A stretch of 64,000 nucleotides of DNA from Comamonas composti DSM 21721 (GTDB lineage Bacteria; Pseudomonadota; Gammaproteobacteria; Burkholderiales; Burkholderiaceae_C). The number at the start of each line of letters is the position of its first letter. The first letter of the stretch is position 1. The notes beneath the pieces were generated by a model that was given only the letters and a program-made list of their open reading frames with translations, did no database searches and was not told the DNA's origin. The translations under genes and the position numbers were made by a program. Positions 40,207 to 48,717 of the stretch are shown piece after piece. Where the stretch lies: contig NZ_AUCQ01000015.1 of assembly GCF_000429845.1 (NCBI RefSeq), positions 1 through 64,000 on the forward strand, read 5' to 3'.

Positions 40207-40895
40207 GCGGCCTCCGTGCCCGGCTGCGCGAGCGCGGCCTCGCCCAGCAGGCCGCGCTCCAGCATGAGCTGGGCAATGCTGTGCCAGACCTGTTCCCGGC
40301 TGGCGCTGGAATCGATGCGTGCAAAGCGCCGGGGTGCGGCTTCGGCGCGCGCCGCATAGCCGGCGGCCACGCGCGCGAAAAAGCTGCCGGGCTCGGCCTC
40401 GAAGCGGTCGGGCACACGCGCCCCCGCAAGGCGCTGGGCAGCCAGCTCTGCCGGCAGGTCGAACCACAGCGTCAGATGCGGCTCGCGCAGCAGGCCGGGC
40501 TCAGGGGCCGTCCCCGTCTGCACCATGCGCTCCAGCACCGTCAGGGCTTGCAGATCGAAACCCCGGCCCGCACCCTGGTAGGCAAAGGTGGCATCGGTGA
40601 AGCGGTCGCACAACACCACATCACCGCGCGCCAGCGCCGGCTCTATGACTTCGCACAGGTGATCGCGCCGGGCCGCAAAGGCCAGCAAGGCCTCGGTCAG
40701 CGGGTCCATGGCGTCGTGCAGCATGAGGGCACGCAGCTTCTCTGCCAGAGGCGTGCCCCCGGGCTCGCGCGTGAGCGTGACCGCGCGGCCCTGCCTGCGA
40801 AAAGCCTGGGCCAGGCCCTCGATATGCGAGGACTTGCCGGCCCCGTCTATGCCTTCGAAGCTGATGAACAAGCCGTGGGTGAAAGGGGAATTCAT
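40203..40895 (-). CDS. tmk: Thymidylate kinase
   Basis: 230 residues. P-loop [15 protein letters not shown] (10-24), [31 protein letters not shown]. It phosphorylates dTMP to dTDP. Part of the mltG-tmk-holB string read leftwards. Confidence 0.95.
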   Translation of the reverse strand: MNSPFTHGLFISFEGIDGAGKSSHIEGLAQAFRRQGRAVTLTREPGGTPLAEKLRALMLHDAMDPLTEALLAFAARRDHLCEVIEPALARGDVVLCDRFTDATFAYQGAGRGFDLQALTVLERMVQTGTAPEPGLLREPHLTLWFDLPAELAAQRLAGARVPDRFEAEPGSFFARVAAGYAARAEAAPRRFARIDSSASREQVWHSIAQLMLERGLLGEAALAQPGTEAA

Positions 40896-40916
40896 AAATC
40901 CTGTCCGGGCCGCGCC

Positions 40917-41948
40917 TCAGCGCTGGCCCCGCTGATAGCGGTTGACCGCCCTATTGTGCTCGTCCAGCGTGGGGCTGAAATGGCTGGTGCCGTCGCCACG
41001 CGCGACGAAGTACAAGGCCTTGGTCGCCTCGGGCTGGACTGCTGCCATGAGTGCGGCCTTGCCCGGCATGGCAATCGGCGTGGGCGGCAGGCCGGCGCGC
41101 GTATAGGTATTCCAGGGCGTATCGGTCTGCAGGTCGCGGCGGCGCAGATTGCCGTCGAACTTCTCGCCCATGCCGTAGATCACCGTGGGATCGGTCTGCA
41201 GCAGCATGCCTATGCGCAGCCGGTTGCTGAACACGCCGGCGATCTGCGCGCGGTCGGCTGCGCGCCCGGTTTCCTTCTCCACGATGCTCGCCAGAATCAG
41301 GGCCTCGTCGGGCGTCTTGAGCGGCGAGCTGGCCGCGCGCAGGGCCCAGGCATCGGCCAGACGCCTGTCCATGGCATGCAGGGCGCGGCGCAGCACGGCG
41401 AGGTCCGAGCTGCCCTTGGCATAGGTATAGGTGTCGGGGAAAAAGCGCCCCTCGGGCGCCACGCCGGGCCGGCCCAGGGCCTGCATGAGGGCCGCGTCAT
41501 CGAGCACCGCACTGTCCTGGCGCAGAAACTCCTCGCGCGCCAGTGCCGCACGCACCTGGCGCCAGTTCCAGCCTTCGACCAGGGTCAGGGCCTTGAGCGA
41601 CTCCTCGCCGCGCGCCAGTTTCTGCAGCAGCCCGTAGGCCGTGATCCCCTGGGCGAGTTCGTAGTTGCCGGCCTTGATCTGCCGGTCCCGGCCCGAGATG
41701 CGAAACCAGGCATAGAGCGCCCGCGCATCGGTCTGCACGCCGGACTTGACGACCTCGCGGGCCACGCCGCGCGGCGTGGTGCCGGGCTCGATCTCCAGCT
41801 CCAGCACGGGCTGGCTCAGCACCAGCGGCTGGTTGAGCCACCACCAGCCGGCACCTGCGACGGCAGCGGCCAGCAGCACCAGCGCCAAAAAAGCGCGAAT
41901 TACGAAGCGCACAACCTCAGTCCCCATAAGCAATAGAGCGGGGATCAT
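40917..41948 (-). CDS. mltG: Endolytic murein transglycosylase MltG
   Basis: 343 residues. One N-terminal membrane helix (about 14-35), LysM-like region, then the YceG domain with LIEGWNWRQ-like LVEGWNWRQVRAAL, EGRFFPDTYTYAKGSS, ASIVEKETG with the catalytic Glu, and PTPIAMPGKAAL. It cuts nascent glycan strands. The start could be 41948 or the internal ATG at 41927. Neither has a strong ribosome-binding site. Confidence 0.92.
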   Translation of the reverse strand: MIPALLLMGTEVVRFVIRAFLALVLLAAAVAGAGWWWLNQPLVLSQPVLELEIEPGTTPRGVAREVVKSGVQTDARALYAWFRISGRDRQIKAGNYELAQGITAYGLLQKLARGEESLKALTLVEGWNWRQVRAALAREEFLRQDSAVLDDAALMQALGRPGVAPEGRFFPDTYTYAKGSSDLAVLRRALHAMDRRLADAWALRAASSPLKTPDEALILASIVEKETGRAADRAQIAGVFSNRLRIGMLLQTDPTVIYGMGEKFDGNLRRRDLQTDTPWNTYTRAGLPPTPIAMPGKAALMAAVQPEATKALYFVARGDGTSHFSPTLDEHNRAVNRYQRGQR

Positions 41949-41957
41949 AATTCAGCC

Positions 41958-42914
41958 ATGACCCAGCCCCTGACCTCTTCTCTGAACGGTATTGTCCCTC
42001 TGACCCATTTAGGCCTGATCCGCGCCCAGGGCGAGGAGGCCACCAAATTCCTGCACGGCCAGCTCACGCACGATTTTGCGCTGCTCGGGGCCGGTCAGGC
42101 CCGGCTCGCGGCCTTTTGCACGCCCAAGGGCCGCATGCTGGCCAGCATGATCGGCTTCAAGCGCGACCAGGACGAAGTGCTCTTGGTCTGCGATCAAAGC
42201 CTGTTGCCCGCCACACTCAAGCGCCTGTCGATGTTCGTGCTGCGCACCAAGTGCAAGCTCACGGACGCCACGGCCGAATTCGCGCTCTACGGCCTGGCCG
42301 GCGAGCCCGCAGCCCAGGCGCTGGGCACCGGTGCCAGCCCCTGGAGCAAGAAGGACCTGGGCCTGGCCAGCGTGGTTGCGCTCTACCCCGCAGGCAGCCA
42401 GCCGCGCGCGCTATGGGTTGCGCCAGCCGGCGAGCCTGCGCCCCAAGGCAGCCCGCTGGATCCCGCGCTCTGGGCCTGGAGCGAGGTCGCCAGCGGCATC
42501 GCCACCCTGACCGCTCCCATGGCCGACGCCTTTGTGCCGCAGATGCTCAATTACGAGTCCGTGGACGGCGTGAACTTCAAGAAAGGCTGCTACCCGGGCC
42601 AGGAAATCGTGGCGCGCAGCCAGTTTCGCGGCACGCTCAAGCGCCGCGCCTATCTGGTACACGCCGCCCAGGCATTGAGCACGGGCATGGAAGTCTTCAC
42701 GCCCGAGGATCTGGAGCAGGCCACGGGCAGCATCGTCCAGGCAGCGCCCGCGCCCCAGGGAGGCTGGGATGCACTGGTCTCCATGCAGGTTGCATCGAGC
42801 CAAGAGCCGCTGTTTGCCCATGCGGCATTGGCCGAAGGCCAGACGGCCGATTCCGGCCAGGGCGTGGCGCTGCAGCTCCTGCCCCTGCCCTATGCGCTCA
42901 AGGAAGATATCTGA
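41958..42914 (+). CDS. ygfZ: Folate-binding protein YgfZ (Fe-S cluster repair)
   Basis: 318 residues with GcvT-like fold and the signature KGCYPGQEIVARSQFRG at about 211-227, whose Cys is essential in YgfZ. It aids assembly or repair of iron-sulfur enzymes. Divergent from mltG, only 9 bp apart. Confidence 0.93.
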   Translation: MTQPLTSSLNGIVPLTHLGLIRAQGEEATKFLHGQLTHDFALLGAGQARLAAFCTPKGRMLASMIGFKRDQDEVLLVCDQSLLPATLKRLSMFVLRTKCKLTDATAEFALYGLAGEPAAQALGTGASPWSKKDLGLASVVALYPAGSQPRALWVAPAGEPAPQGSPLDPALWAWSEVASGIATLTAPMADAFVPQMLNYESVDGVNFKKGCYPGQEIVARSQFRGTLKRRAYLVHAAQALSTGMEVFTPEDLEQATGSIVQAAPAPQGGWDALVSMQVASSQEPLFAHAALAEGQTADSGQGVALQLLPLPYALKEDI

Positions 42915-42940
42915 GCCCGCTCGGCCTCAGCATCCAACTA

Positions 42941-42980
42941 CTTTTTTGATAGCTGCAAGCGCTTACTACACAAGCGCTTC
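42941..42980. repeat. Intergenic repeat, TTTGATAGCTGC family
   Basis: CTTTTTTGATAGCTGCAAGCGCTT, shown here only in part, is followed by ACTACAC and AAGCGCTT, so AAGCGCTT forms a short palindromic pair. It lies between convergent genes and shares its core with 36993-37083 and 61598-61620. Confidence 0.5.
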
Positions 42981-42992
42981 AGCCATTTTTCG

Positions 42993-43748
42993 TCAAAAAT
43001 AAATCGATATCAGCTTCGGCACGGAGCTGGCCAGCAGGATCACGCCCGAAGCCGTGAGCAGCCCCAGCACGATCTGCCGGAACCGCAGATCGCTGATGCC
43101 CAGGTACATGCGCGTGCCCAGAAAGGTGGGGATCAGCATCGCCGGTGCCACGATGGCAAACAGCGGCAACACATCGCGCGTGACAAGGCCCGTGCCCAGA
43201 TAGGTGAGCATGGTCACCGCCAGCATGGACAGATTGAAGTTCTGGATGATGGCGCGCTGCCTGTCCCTCTCGTAGCCGCACAGCGTGCACCACAGCGTGG
43301 GCAGGGTTCCCGTGAAGCCGCCGAGTCCACCCATGATGCCGCCCAGCATGCCCACCAGGCCGTCGGCCAGGCGATTGCCGGCCTTCAGCCGGGGCAGGCG
43401 CGAAGACATCAGCATCGCCGGGCACCACAGCACAAGCAAGGCTCCGAGCAAGGCCCGGAACACATCCATGTTGAGCCTGGGCAAAAGCGCCACGCCCAGG
43501 GGAATGCCCACGAGCCCTCCGGCGACGAAGGGCAGCAGCATTCGGAGATCGAAGCCGCGGCGCACGGAAAACGCCGCCACCAACTGCCCGACCAGGGCCC
43601 CGAAGACCGCCAGCGTGGCCGCGACCTGGGGCTCCAGCACCCAGATCCAGACCGACATGGACACCATGCCGAAGGCAAAGCCCGAAAGCCCTTGCACAAA
43701 CCCCGCGAGCGCAGCGCCCAGGGCCACGAAAAGCCAGACCGATTCCAT
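42993..43748 (-). CDS. TauE/SafE-family membrane permease
   Basis: 251 residues with seven to eight membrane segments and the two internal repeats of the family (GAALAGFVQGLSGFAFG; GMLGGIMGGLGGFTGTLPTLW). Relatives export sulfite, sulfoacetate or similar anions. The substrate is not deducible here. Confidence 0.85.
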   Translation of the reverse strand: MESVWLFVALGAALAGFVQGLSGFAFGMVSMSVWIWVLEPQVAATLAVFGALVGQLVAAFSVRRGFDLRMLLPFVAGGLVGIPLGVALLPRLNMDVFRALLGALLVLWCPAMLMSSRLPRLKAGNRLADGLVGMLGGIMGGLGGFTGTLPTLWCTLCGYERDRQRAIIQNFNLSMLAVTMLTYLGTGLVTRDVLPLFAIVAPAMLIPTFLGTRMYLGISDLRFRQIVLGLLTASGVILLASSVPKLISIYF

Positions 43749-43776
43749 CAGCGCTCCTGCGTGGACAGCGCGGCCA

Positions 43777-44634
43777 TCACAGCTTCATGCGCATGGTGAT
43801 GTGGGGAATGCCGGCCTCGTCATAGACCTCGCCCTCGGGCGCAAAGCCTGCGCGCGCATAAAAGCTTTGCGCATGGCATTGGGCATGGAGCACGATTTCG
43901 CGATCGCCGCGCTGGCGCGAGGCCTCGATCAGGCTGTCGAGCACCATGCGTCCCCAGCGGCCGCCGCGCAGGCCCCGGTCCACGGCCATGCGACCTATGC
44001 GGCCCACGCCCGGCGCATCGCTGACCAGGCGGCCCGTGGCAATCGGCTGGCCCGCGCCGTTATAGATCACCGCATGGCGGGCCACGGGATCGAGCTCGTC
44101 GATCTCGATCTCGCGCGGCACGCCCTGCTCCTGCACAAACACCGCCATGCGCAGGCGCTCGGCATCGCGCCCCAGATCGTTCCAGCTGCCCGAGGCCAGC
44201 CGGGCCACATCCTGCCCGGCCTCGAAGGCCGTGAGCATGTCGCGCAACTGCTGCGGCACGGCCAGGGGCTTGCGCGTGGCGTTGTCGACGAACACATAGA
44301 CCAGCTCCACCGCGTTCAGCAACTCCAGCCCGCGGAAGATACCGGCCTCGAAACGCAGCGAGGTATTGCCCTGCTCCACGCAGCGCATGCCCACATGCAG
44401 CACATCGCCCAGCGTGGCCGAGGCGTGGTAGATGGTGCTGGCCTTCTTCACCACCACCTCGCCGCCCAGGGCCTCGAAACCGGTCTCGTAAGGCAGGCCC
44501 ATCAGGCGCCAGTAATCGGTGACGGCCACATCGGCATACATCAGATAGTGGGCATTGAAAACGATCTTCTGGGCATCGACCTCGGCCCAGCGCACCTCGA
44601 TACGGGTGAGGCAGCGAAAATCCTGACGTTGCAT
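43777..44634 (-). CDS. Fusion of YbgC-type thioesterase and GNAT acetyltransferase
   Basis: 285 residues. Residues 1-135 are a hot-dog thioesterase (RIEVRWAEVDAQKIVFNAHYLMYADVAVTDYWR, with the active-site Asp of the YbgC/4-hydroxybenzoyl-CoA type). Residues 145-285 are a GNAT domain (LRMAVFVQEQGVPREIEIDELDPVARHAVIY...GRIGRMAVDRGLRGGRWGRMVLDSLI) with the acetyl-CoA loop RxxRGGRWG. Possibly releases an acyl group that the other domain uses. The substrate is unknown. The ATG at 44634 fits the YbgC start. Confidence 0.85.
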   Translation of the reverse strand: MQRQDFRCLTRIEVRWAEVDAQKIVFNAHYLMYADVAVTDYWRLMGLPYETGFEALGGEVVVKKASTIYHASATLGDVLHVGMRCVEQGNTSLRFEAGIFRGLELLNAVELVYVFVDNATRKPLAVPQQLRDMLTAFEAGQDVARLASGSWNDLGRDAERLRMAVFVQEQGVPREIEIDELDPVARHAVIYNGAGQPIATGRLVSDAPGVGRIGRMAVDRGLRGGRWGRMVLDSLIEASRQRGDREIVLHAQCHAQSFYARAGFAPEGEVYDEAGIPHITMRMKL

Positions 44635-44692
44635 AGCTTTCCTAAGGGTTTGATTTTCTGTTTCGCGGAGAGCTCGCTGACGAGCTCCCCAA

Positions 44693-45670
44693 CTAGCCTG
44701 CGGCAAAGGCGGCCTTCAAGGCCCGGGCCATGTCCGCATGGGCCTGACGCGCCTCGGCAAGCGCTCGGCCCATCTTGATGAATTCATGGGTCACGCCACG
44801 GTAGATCTCCAGCTCCACGGCCACGCCCGCCATGCGCAGCTTGTCCGCGTATTCCACCCCCTCGTCGACCAGCGGATCGCATTCGGCAAGCCCCATCCAG
44901 GCCGGGGCCACGCCATCCACATCGGGTGCCAGCAGCGGGGCAAAGCGCCAGTCCTCACGGTCCTCGGGGCTGCGCACATACTGCGCGAAGAACCAGCTGA
45001 TGGCCTCATCCTCCAGCACCAGCCCCTTGGCATAGCGGCGGTGCGATTCCGTGTCCTGATGCGCCGTACAGCCCGGGTAGATCAGCAACTGCAGCGCCAG
45101 CGGCAGGCCGGCATCGCGCGCCAGAATGGCGCAGGCTGCAGCCAGCGTGCCGCCTGCACTGTCGCCGCCCACGGCCAGGCGCGAGGCATCGGCACCCAGC
45201 GTGGCCGCATGTGCGGCCAGCCATTGCAAGGCGTCCCAGGCGTCGTTGCTGGCCGTGGGGAAGCGGTGCTCGGGCGCAAGCCGGTAGTCCAGCGAGACCA
45301 CCATGCAGCCTGCAAGATGGGCGATCTGGCGGCACAGGCCGTCATGCGTGGCCACGCTGCCCACGGTAAAACCGCCGCCATGCAGGTACAGCAGCACGGG
45401 CAGACCGCCCTCGGGCTGCCGGCCCCTGGTCGCCGGAGCATAAAGCCGCGCATCCAGGGCTGCGCCATCGCGTGCGGGAATCGATATCTGCTCGACGCGT
45501 GCGAGCTCCTGCCTGGGCACTTCAAGCACGCCGGAGCCAGCCTCGTAGGCTGCGCGTGCAGCCTGGGGTGTGAGATGGTGCAAGGGCGAGCGCGCCGCAC
45601 GCGCCATGCGGCGCAGCACGTCGCGCATGGCCGGGGTCAGGGAGTCGGGGAGATCGGAATCGCTGGTCAC
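44693..45670 (-). CDS. Alpha/beta hydrolase of the hormone-sensitive-lipase family
   Basis: About 325 residues. Oxyanion motif HGGGFTVGS, nucleophile elbow GGDSAGG, and the C-terminal catalytic DPLVDEG and HEFI. It hydrolyses short-chain esters or lactones. The start is uncertain: GTG 45670 is near the expected N-terminus, and the frame is open to 45766. Confidence 0.85.
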   Translation of the reverse strand: MTSDSDLPDSLTPAMRDVLRRMARAARSPLHHLTPQAARAAYEAGSGVLEVPRQELARVEQISIPARDGAALDARLYAPATRGRQPEGGLPVLLYLHGGGFTVGSVATHDGLCRQIAHLAGCMVVSLDYRLAPEHRFPTASNDAWDALQWLAAHAATLGADASRLAVGGDSAGGTLAAACAILARDAGLPLALQLLIYPGCTAHQDTESHRRYAKGLVLEDEAISWFFAQYVRSPEDREDWRFAPLLAPDVDGVAPAWMGLAECDPLVDEGVEYADKLRMAGVAVELEIYRGVTHEFIKMGRALAEARQAHADMARALKAAFAAG

Positions 45671-45826
45671 GAAAGGCTGATGGCAATGGGATGGGCGAGG
45701 CCTGCCCGGCCGACATGGCGAGCAGCAGCAGGGCCGCACATCATGCAGCAATTCACATACTTGCAAGGTCGCCCGGGCTACTCATGCGCTGGCGGGCCCG
45801 CAGCAAGAGCACACACCGCCCGAGAC

Positions 45827-46705
45827 TCACTCGAAGCTCACATGCACGGGCTCCAGCCCCTGCAGACCCTCATAGCTCACGCTGATGGCCTGGCCCGGCT
45901 TGGCTGGCATGAGCGGCGAGAACGAGCCCAGGCTGACCCAATCGCCAGGCTGCAGCGCCAGCCCTTCGGAGGCCAGCGCCCGGGCCAGCCAGCTCACGGC
46001 GTTCAACGGGTGCTCAAGAATATCGCTGCCCTTGCCGCGCACGACTTCCTGCTCGCCGTCCCTCACCACGACCTGCATGCTGCGCAGCCCGTCAAGCAAG
46101 GCGCTGCGCAGGGCCGAATCCCGGGGCACGGCCAGCGGTTTGCCCATCACGCCCAGACGTGCGCCCACGTTGATCGCCGCAACGCCTGCGCCATTGAGCT
46201 TGGGTGGTGCCTCGACCATGAGATCGGGCAGTTCGATGAAGGGCACGACCTGGTCTATGTTCTCCAGCACCTGCTGAGGCGTGGCCGCAGACGCAATGCC
46301 GGCGCTCTTGATGCGCACCAGCATGTCGGCCTCGAACAAGGGGCGTGCACCGAACTTGGCAGGCATCCGGGCCCCGTCGGGGCGCAGCATGCCTTCGTAG
46401 AGCTTGCCCCAGACCGGCTTGTCCGTGGAGAAACGTTTTTGCACCGCAGGATTCGTGAGCCCGGCCTTGTAGCCGATGATTTTTGCACCCTGCTTTTCCA
46501 GGGCTGCCGTAAACCGCGCGCGCGTGCAGGCGCCATCGGCATCGCTGAGATCGGCCGGCGGATTGCTCACAGGCTGCTGGGCCACATAGCCCTGGACCCA
46601 GGCCGAGATCTGGGCTTGATCGAGACAGGCAGCCTGTGCACCAGTCGCACAGGTGACGATCAAGGCGCCCAACAGCCCCGGTTTCAGGGTTAGCTTCATG
46701 CCCAT
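45827..46705 (-). CDS. Secreted 2-keto-4-pentenoate hydratase-like protein
   Basis: 292 residues. A clear signal peptide (MGMKLTLKPGLLGALIVTCATGAQAA) precedes a fumarylacetoacetase/hydratase fold: GYKAGLTNPAVQKRF, GKLYEGML, FEADMLVRI, VVPFIELPDLM, GDWVSLGSFSPLMPAKPGQ. Cytoplasmic family members hydrate 2-oxopent-4-enoate in meta-cleavage pathways. Export to the periplasm is unusual and suggests another substrate or role. Confidence 0.8.
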   Translation of the reverse strand: MGMKLTLKPGLLGALIVTCATGAQAACLDQAQISAWVQGYVAQQPVSNPPADLSDADGACTRARFTAALEKQGAKIIGYKAGLTNPAVQKRFSTDKPVWGKLYEGMLRPDGARMPAKFGARPLFEADMLVRIKSAGIASAATPQQVLENIDQVVPFIELPDLMVEAPPKLNGAGVAAINVGARLGVMGKPLAVPRDSALRSALLDGLRSMQVVVRDGEQEVVRGKGSDILEHPLNAVSWLARALASEGLALQPGDWVSLGSFSPLMPAKPGQAISVSYEGLQGLEPVHVSFE

Positions 46706-46767
46706 GTCTGCTTCTCCGCTCTAAATTCGAAGCTCAGATAGTAATCAACGACACCTCAGTTCCTCTC

Positions 46768-47907
46768 ATGGCTTTCATCAATTACGTGACCCATATCCAG
46801 TTCGACTTCGGTGCCCTGCGCCTGCTGCGCGAGGAGTGCGAGCGCCTGGGCCTGAACCGCCCGCTGATCGTCACCGACCCCGGCATCAAGGCCGCCGGCC
46901 TGCTGGACAGGGCCGAGGCGGCGCTCGGCAATCTGCCGCATGCAGTGTTCGATGCCACGCCCGCCAATCCCACGGAGGCCGCCGTGCGCGCGGCAGCCGC
47001 CATCTACCAGGCCCAGGGCTGCGACGGCCTGATCGCCCTGGGCGGCGGCAGCGCCATCGACTGCGCCAAAGGCGTGGCGATTGCAGCCACCCATGAAGGG
47101 CCACTGACCCATTACGCGACCATCGAAGGTGGCTCGCCGCGCATCAGCGAGCGCGTAGCCCCCATCATTGCCGTGCCGACGACCAGCGGCACGGGCAGCG
47201 AGGTCGCGCGCGGCGCCATTCTCATCGTCGACGACGGGCGCAAGCTGGGCTTTCACAGCTGGCACCTGGTACCCAGGTCGGCCATCTGCGATCCCGAGCT
47301 CACCTATGGCCTGCCCCCCATGCTCACGGCGGCCACGGGCATGGATGCGATTGCGCATTGCATGGAGACCTTCATGGCATCGGCCTTCAACCCTCCGGCC
47401 GACGGTATCGCCCTGGACGGGCTTACGCGCGGCTGGGCCCACATAGAGCGCGCAACGCGCAACGGCGCACAGGATGGCGAGGCCCGGCGCCAGCTCATGA
47501 GCGCCAGCATGCAGGGCGCAATGGCCTTTCAAAAAGGCCTGGGCTGCGTGCACAGCCTGAGCCACAGCCTGGGCGGCATCAATCCGCGTCTGCACCACGG
47601 CACGCTCAACGCAATGTTTCTGCCGGCCGTCGTGGACTTCAACGCCCAGGCTCCCAGCGTGCAGCAGGAAAAGCGGCTGGAGCGCATGGCCCACGCCATG
47701 GGCCTGGCCTCGGGTAGCGACATCCCCGAAGCCCTGCGCGACATGAATGCGCGCCTGGGCCTGCCCCAGGGCCTGGCCGCCATGGGCGTACAAAGCGAGC
47801 AGTTCCAGGCTGTGATCGCAGGCGCGCTGAAGGACCATTGCCATGCGACCAACCCGCGTCTGGCCAGCACCGGGGACTATGAGGCACTGCTCGCAGCCTC
47901 CATGTAG
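46768..47907 (+). CDS. Iron-containing alcohol dehydrogenase
   Basis: 379 residues. NAD-binding GGGSAIDCAKGVAI, PTTSGTGSEVARGAI and metal ligands in the AHCMETFMAS and LGCVHSLSHSLGGINPRLHHG regions are group III dehydrogenase motifs. It probably oxidises an alcohol or reduces an aldehyde with NAD(H). It stands alone, divergent from the hydratase-like gene. Confidence 0.9.
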   Translation: MAFINYVTHIQFDFGALRLLREECERLGLNRPLIVTDPGIKAAGLLDRAEAALGNLPHAVFDATPANPTEAAVRAAAAIYQAQGCDGLIALGGGSAIDCAKGVAIAATHEGPLTHYATIEGGSPRISERVAPIIAVPTTSGTGSEVARGAILIVDDGRKLGFHSWHLVPRSAICDPELTYGLPPMLTAATGMDAIAHCMETFMASAFNPPADGIALDGLTRGWAHIERATRNGAQDGEARRQLMSASMQGAMAFQKGLGCVHSLSHSLGGINPRLHHGTLNAMFLPAVVDFNAQAPSVQQEKRLERMAHAMGLASGSDIPEALRDMNARLGLPQGLAAMGVQSEQFQAVIAGALKDHCHATNPRLASTGDYEALLAASM

Positions 47908-47945
47908 CTGTCGCATCCCGGCCAGTCATATGGCCGCTTACTGCC

Positions 47946-48130
47946 TTGAAGCCTGCCGTGCCTGCACAGCCCCACAAAGCTTTCAAAGACTATGTTCCGG
48001 GCTTCGTGCACATGGATGTGAAGTACCTGCCGCAGATGCAGGACGAGGCCAAGCGCCGCTACCTGCTCGTTGCCATAGACCGCGCAACCCGCCGGGTGTT
48101 TGTGCAGGTCAAGGGTTGGGTTCGCGGGTC
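47946..48130 (+). pseudogene. Transposase fragment (IS481/rve integrase core)
   Basis: About 60 residues of an rve-type DDE domain (HKAFKDYVPGFVHMDVKYLPQM...RRYLLVAIDRATRRVFVQVKG) without start, N-terminal or C-terminal parts. It runs directly into a copy of the MITE-like repeat. Remnant of an old insertion. Confidence 0.75.
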
Positions 48131-48214
48131 TGAGAACGTGTTGACAATCTCCTCGGCTTCGCCCCAGTGTCTTTGCTGGATGAGATGCGAAGCGCGATAG
48201 CGCAGCAATAGCCC
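48131..48214 (+). repeat. MITE-like repeat, partial copy
   Basis: Starts TGAGAACGTGTTGACAATCTC and continues CCTCGGCTTCGCCCCAGTGTC. The segment is homologous to the complement of about 51985-52068 but lacks the second inverted end. Beyond it, to 48490, I see no gene. Confidence 0.7.
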
Positions 48215-48492
48215 AGACAAGGCCGCCGAGCTGGCTCGGCAGGCCGTTGCGAAGCGGGCTTCACCACTCACAGACTGCAAAAAACTTCAGTACAGAAGCA
48301 CGCACCGGTGCGGCCTTGCAGCCACATACCGGGCGCAAAGCAGGCGCATTCAACGCAGTCGGCTCGGGATTCCTTGCCTCGCGCTGGCGCTAGGTCATAA
48401 AAACTTCACAAAACCTGTCAACCGTCTGACATGCTCGGGCGTTGAACAGTAGCACACTGAAATCCCCCAGCCCCCCAACCGAGGAGTACGCC

Positions 48493-48639
48493 ATGACCTA
48501 CTTTTCCGTCTCCCCTCTGGAGTTTGAAGCAGCCCAGCAAGCTGTGGTTGAAATGCCCGAGCCCCGCGCGCCCGAGGAAGTGCTGTGCATGCTGGCAAAG
48601 AATCCGCCACAAAGCGAATGCAGTGCCGACGCCTTCTGA
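48493..48639 (+). CDS. 48-residue hypothetical protein
   Basis: GAGGAG lies eight bases before ATG 48493. The product (MTYFSVSPLEFEAAQQAVVE) is acidic and ends PPQSECSADAF. A terminator follows 30 bp after the stop. Looks like an expressed small gene. Function unknown. Confidence 0.55.
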   Translation: MTYFSVSPLEFEAAQQAVVEMPEPRAPEEVLCMLAKNPPQSECSADAF

Positions 48640-48669
48640 TTCTTTTCATGCCCCTTCTGCAGGAACCTC

Positions 48670-48704
48670 CGCCCCGGCGGCCACAAGGCCCCGGGGCTTT
48701 TTGT
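48670..48704 (+). terminator. Terminator after the 48-residue gene
   Basis: The strong stem GCCCCGG/CCGGGGC around CGGCCACAAGGC is followed by five T residues. The convergent penicillin-acylase gene ends just after it. Confidence 0.75.
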
Positions 48705-48717
48705 ACATATACAGGCA

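Noticed and set aside
40014-41936. 640-codon plus-strand frame
   Set aside because: Antisense of holB, tmk and mltG, which all carry complete motifs.
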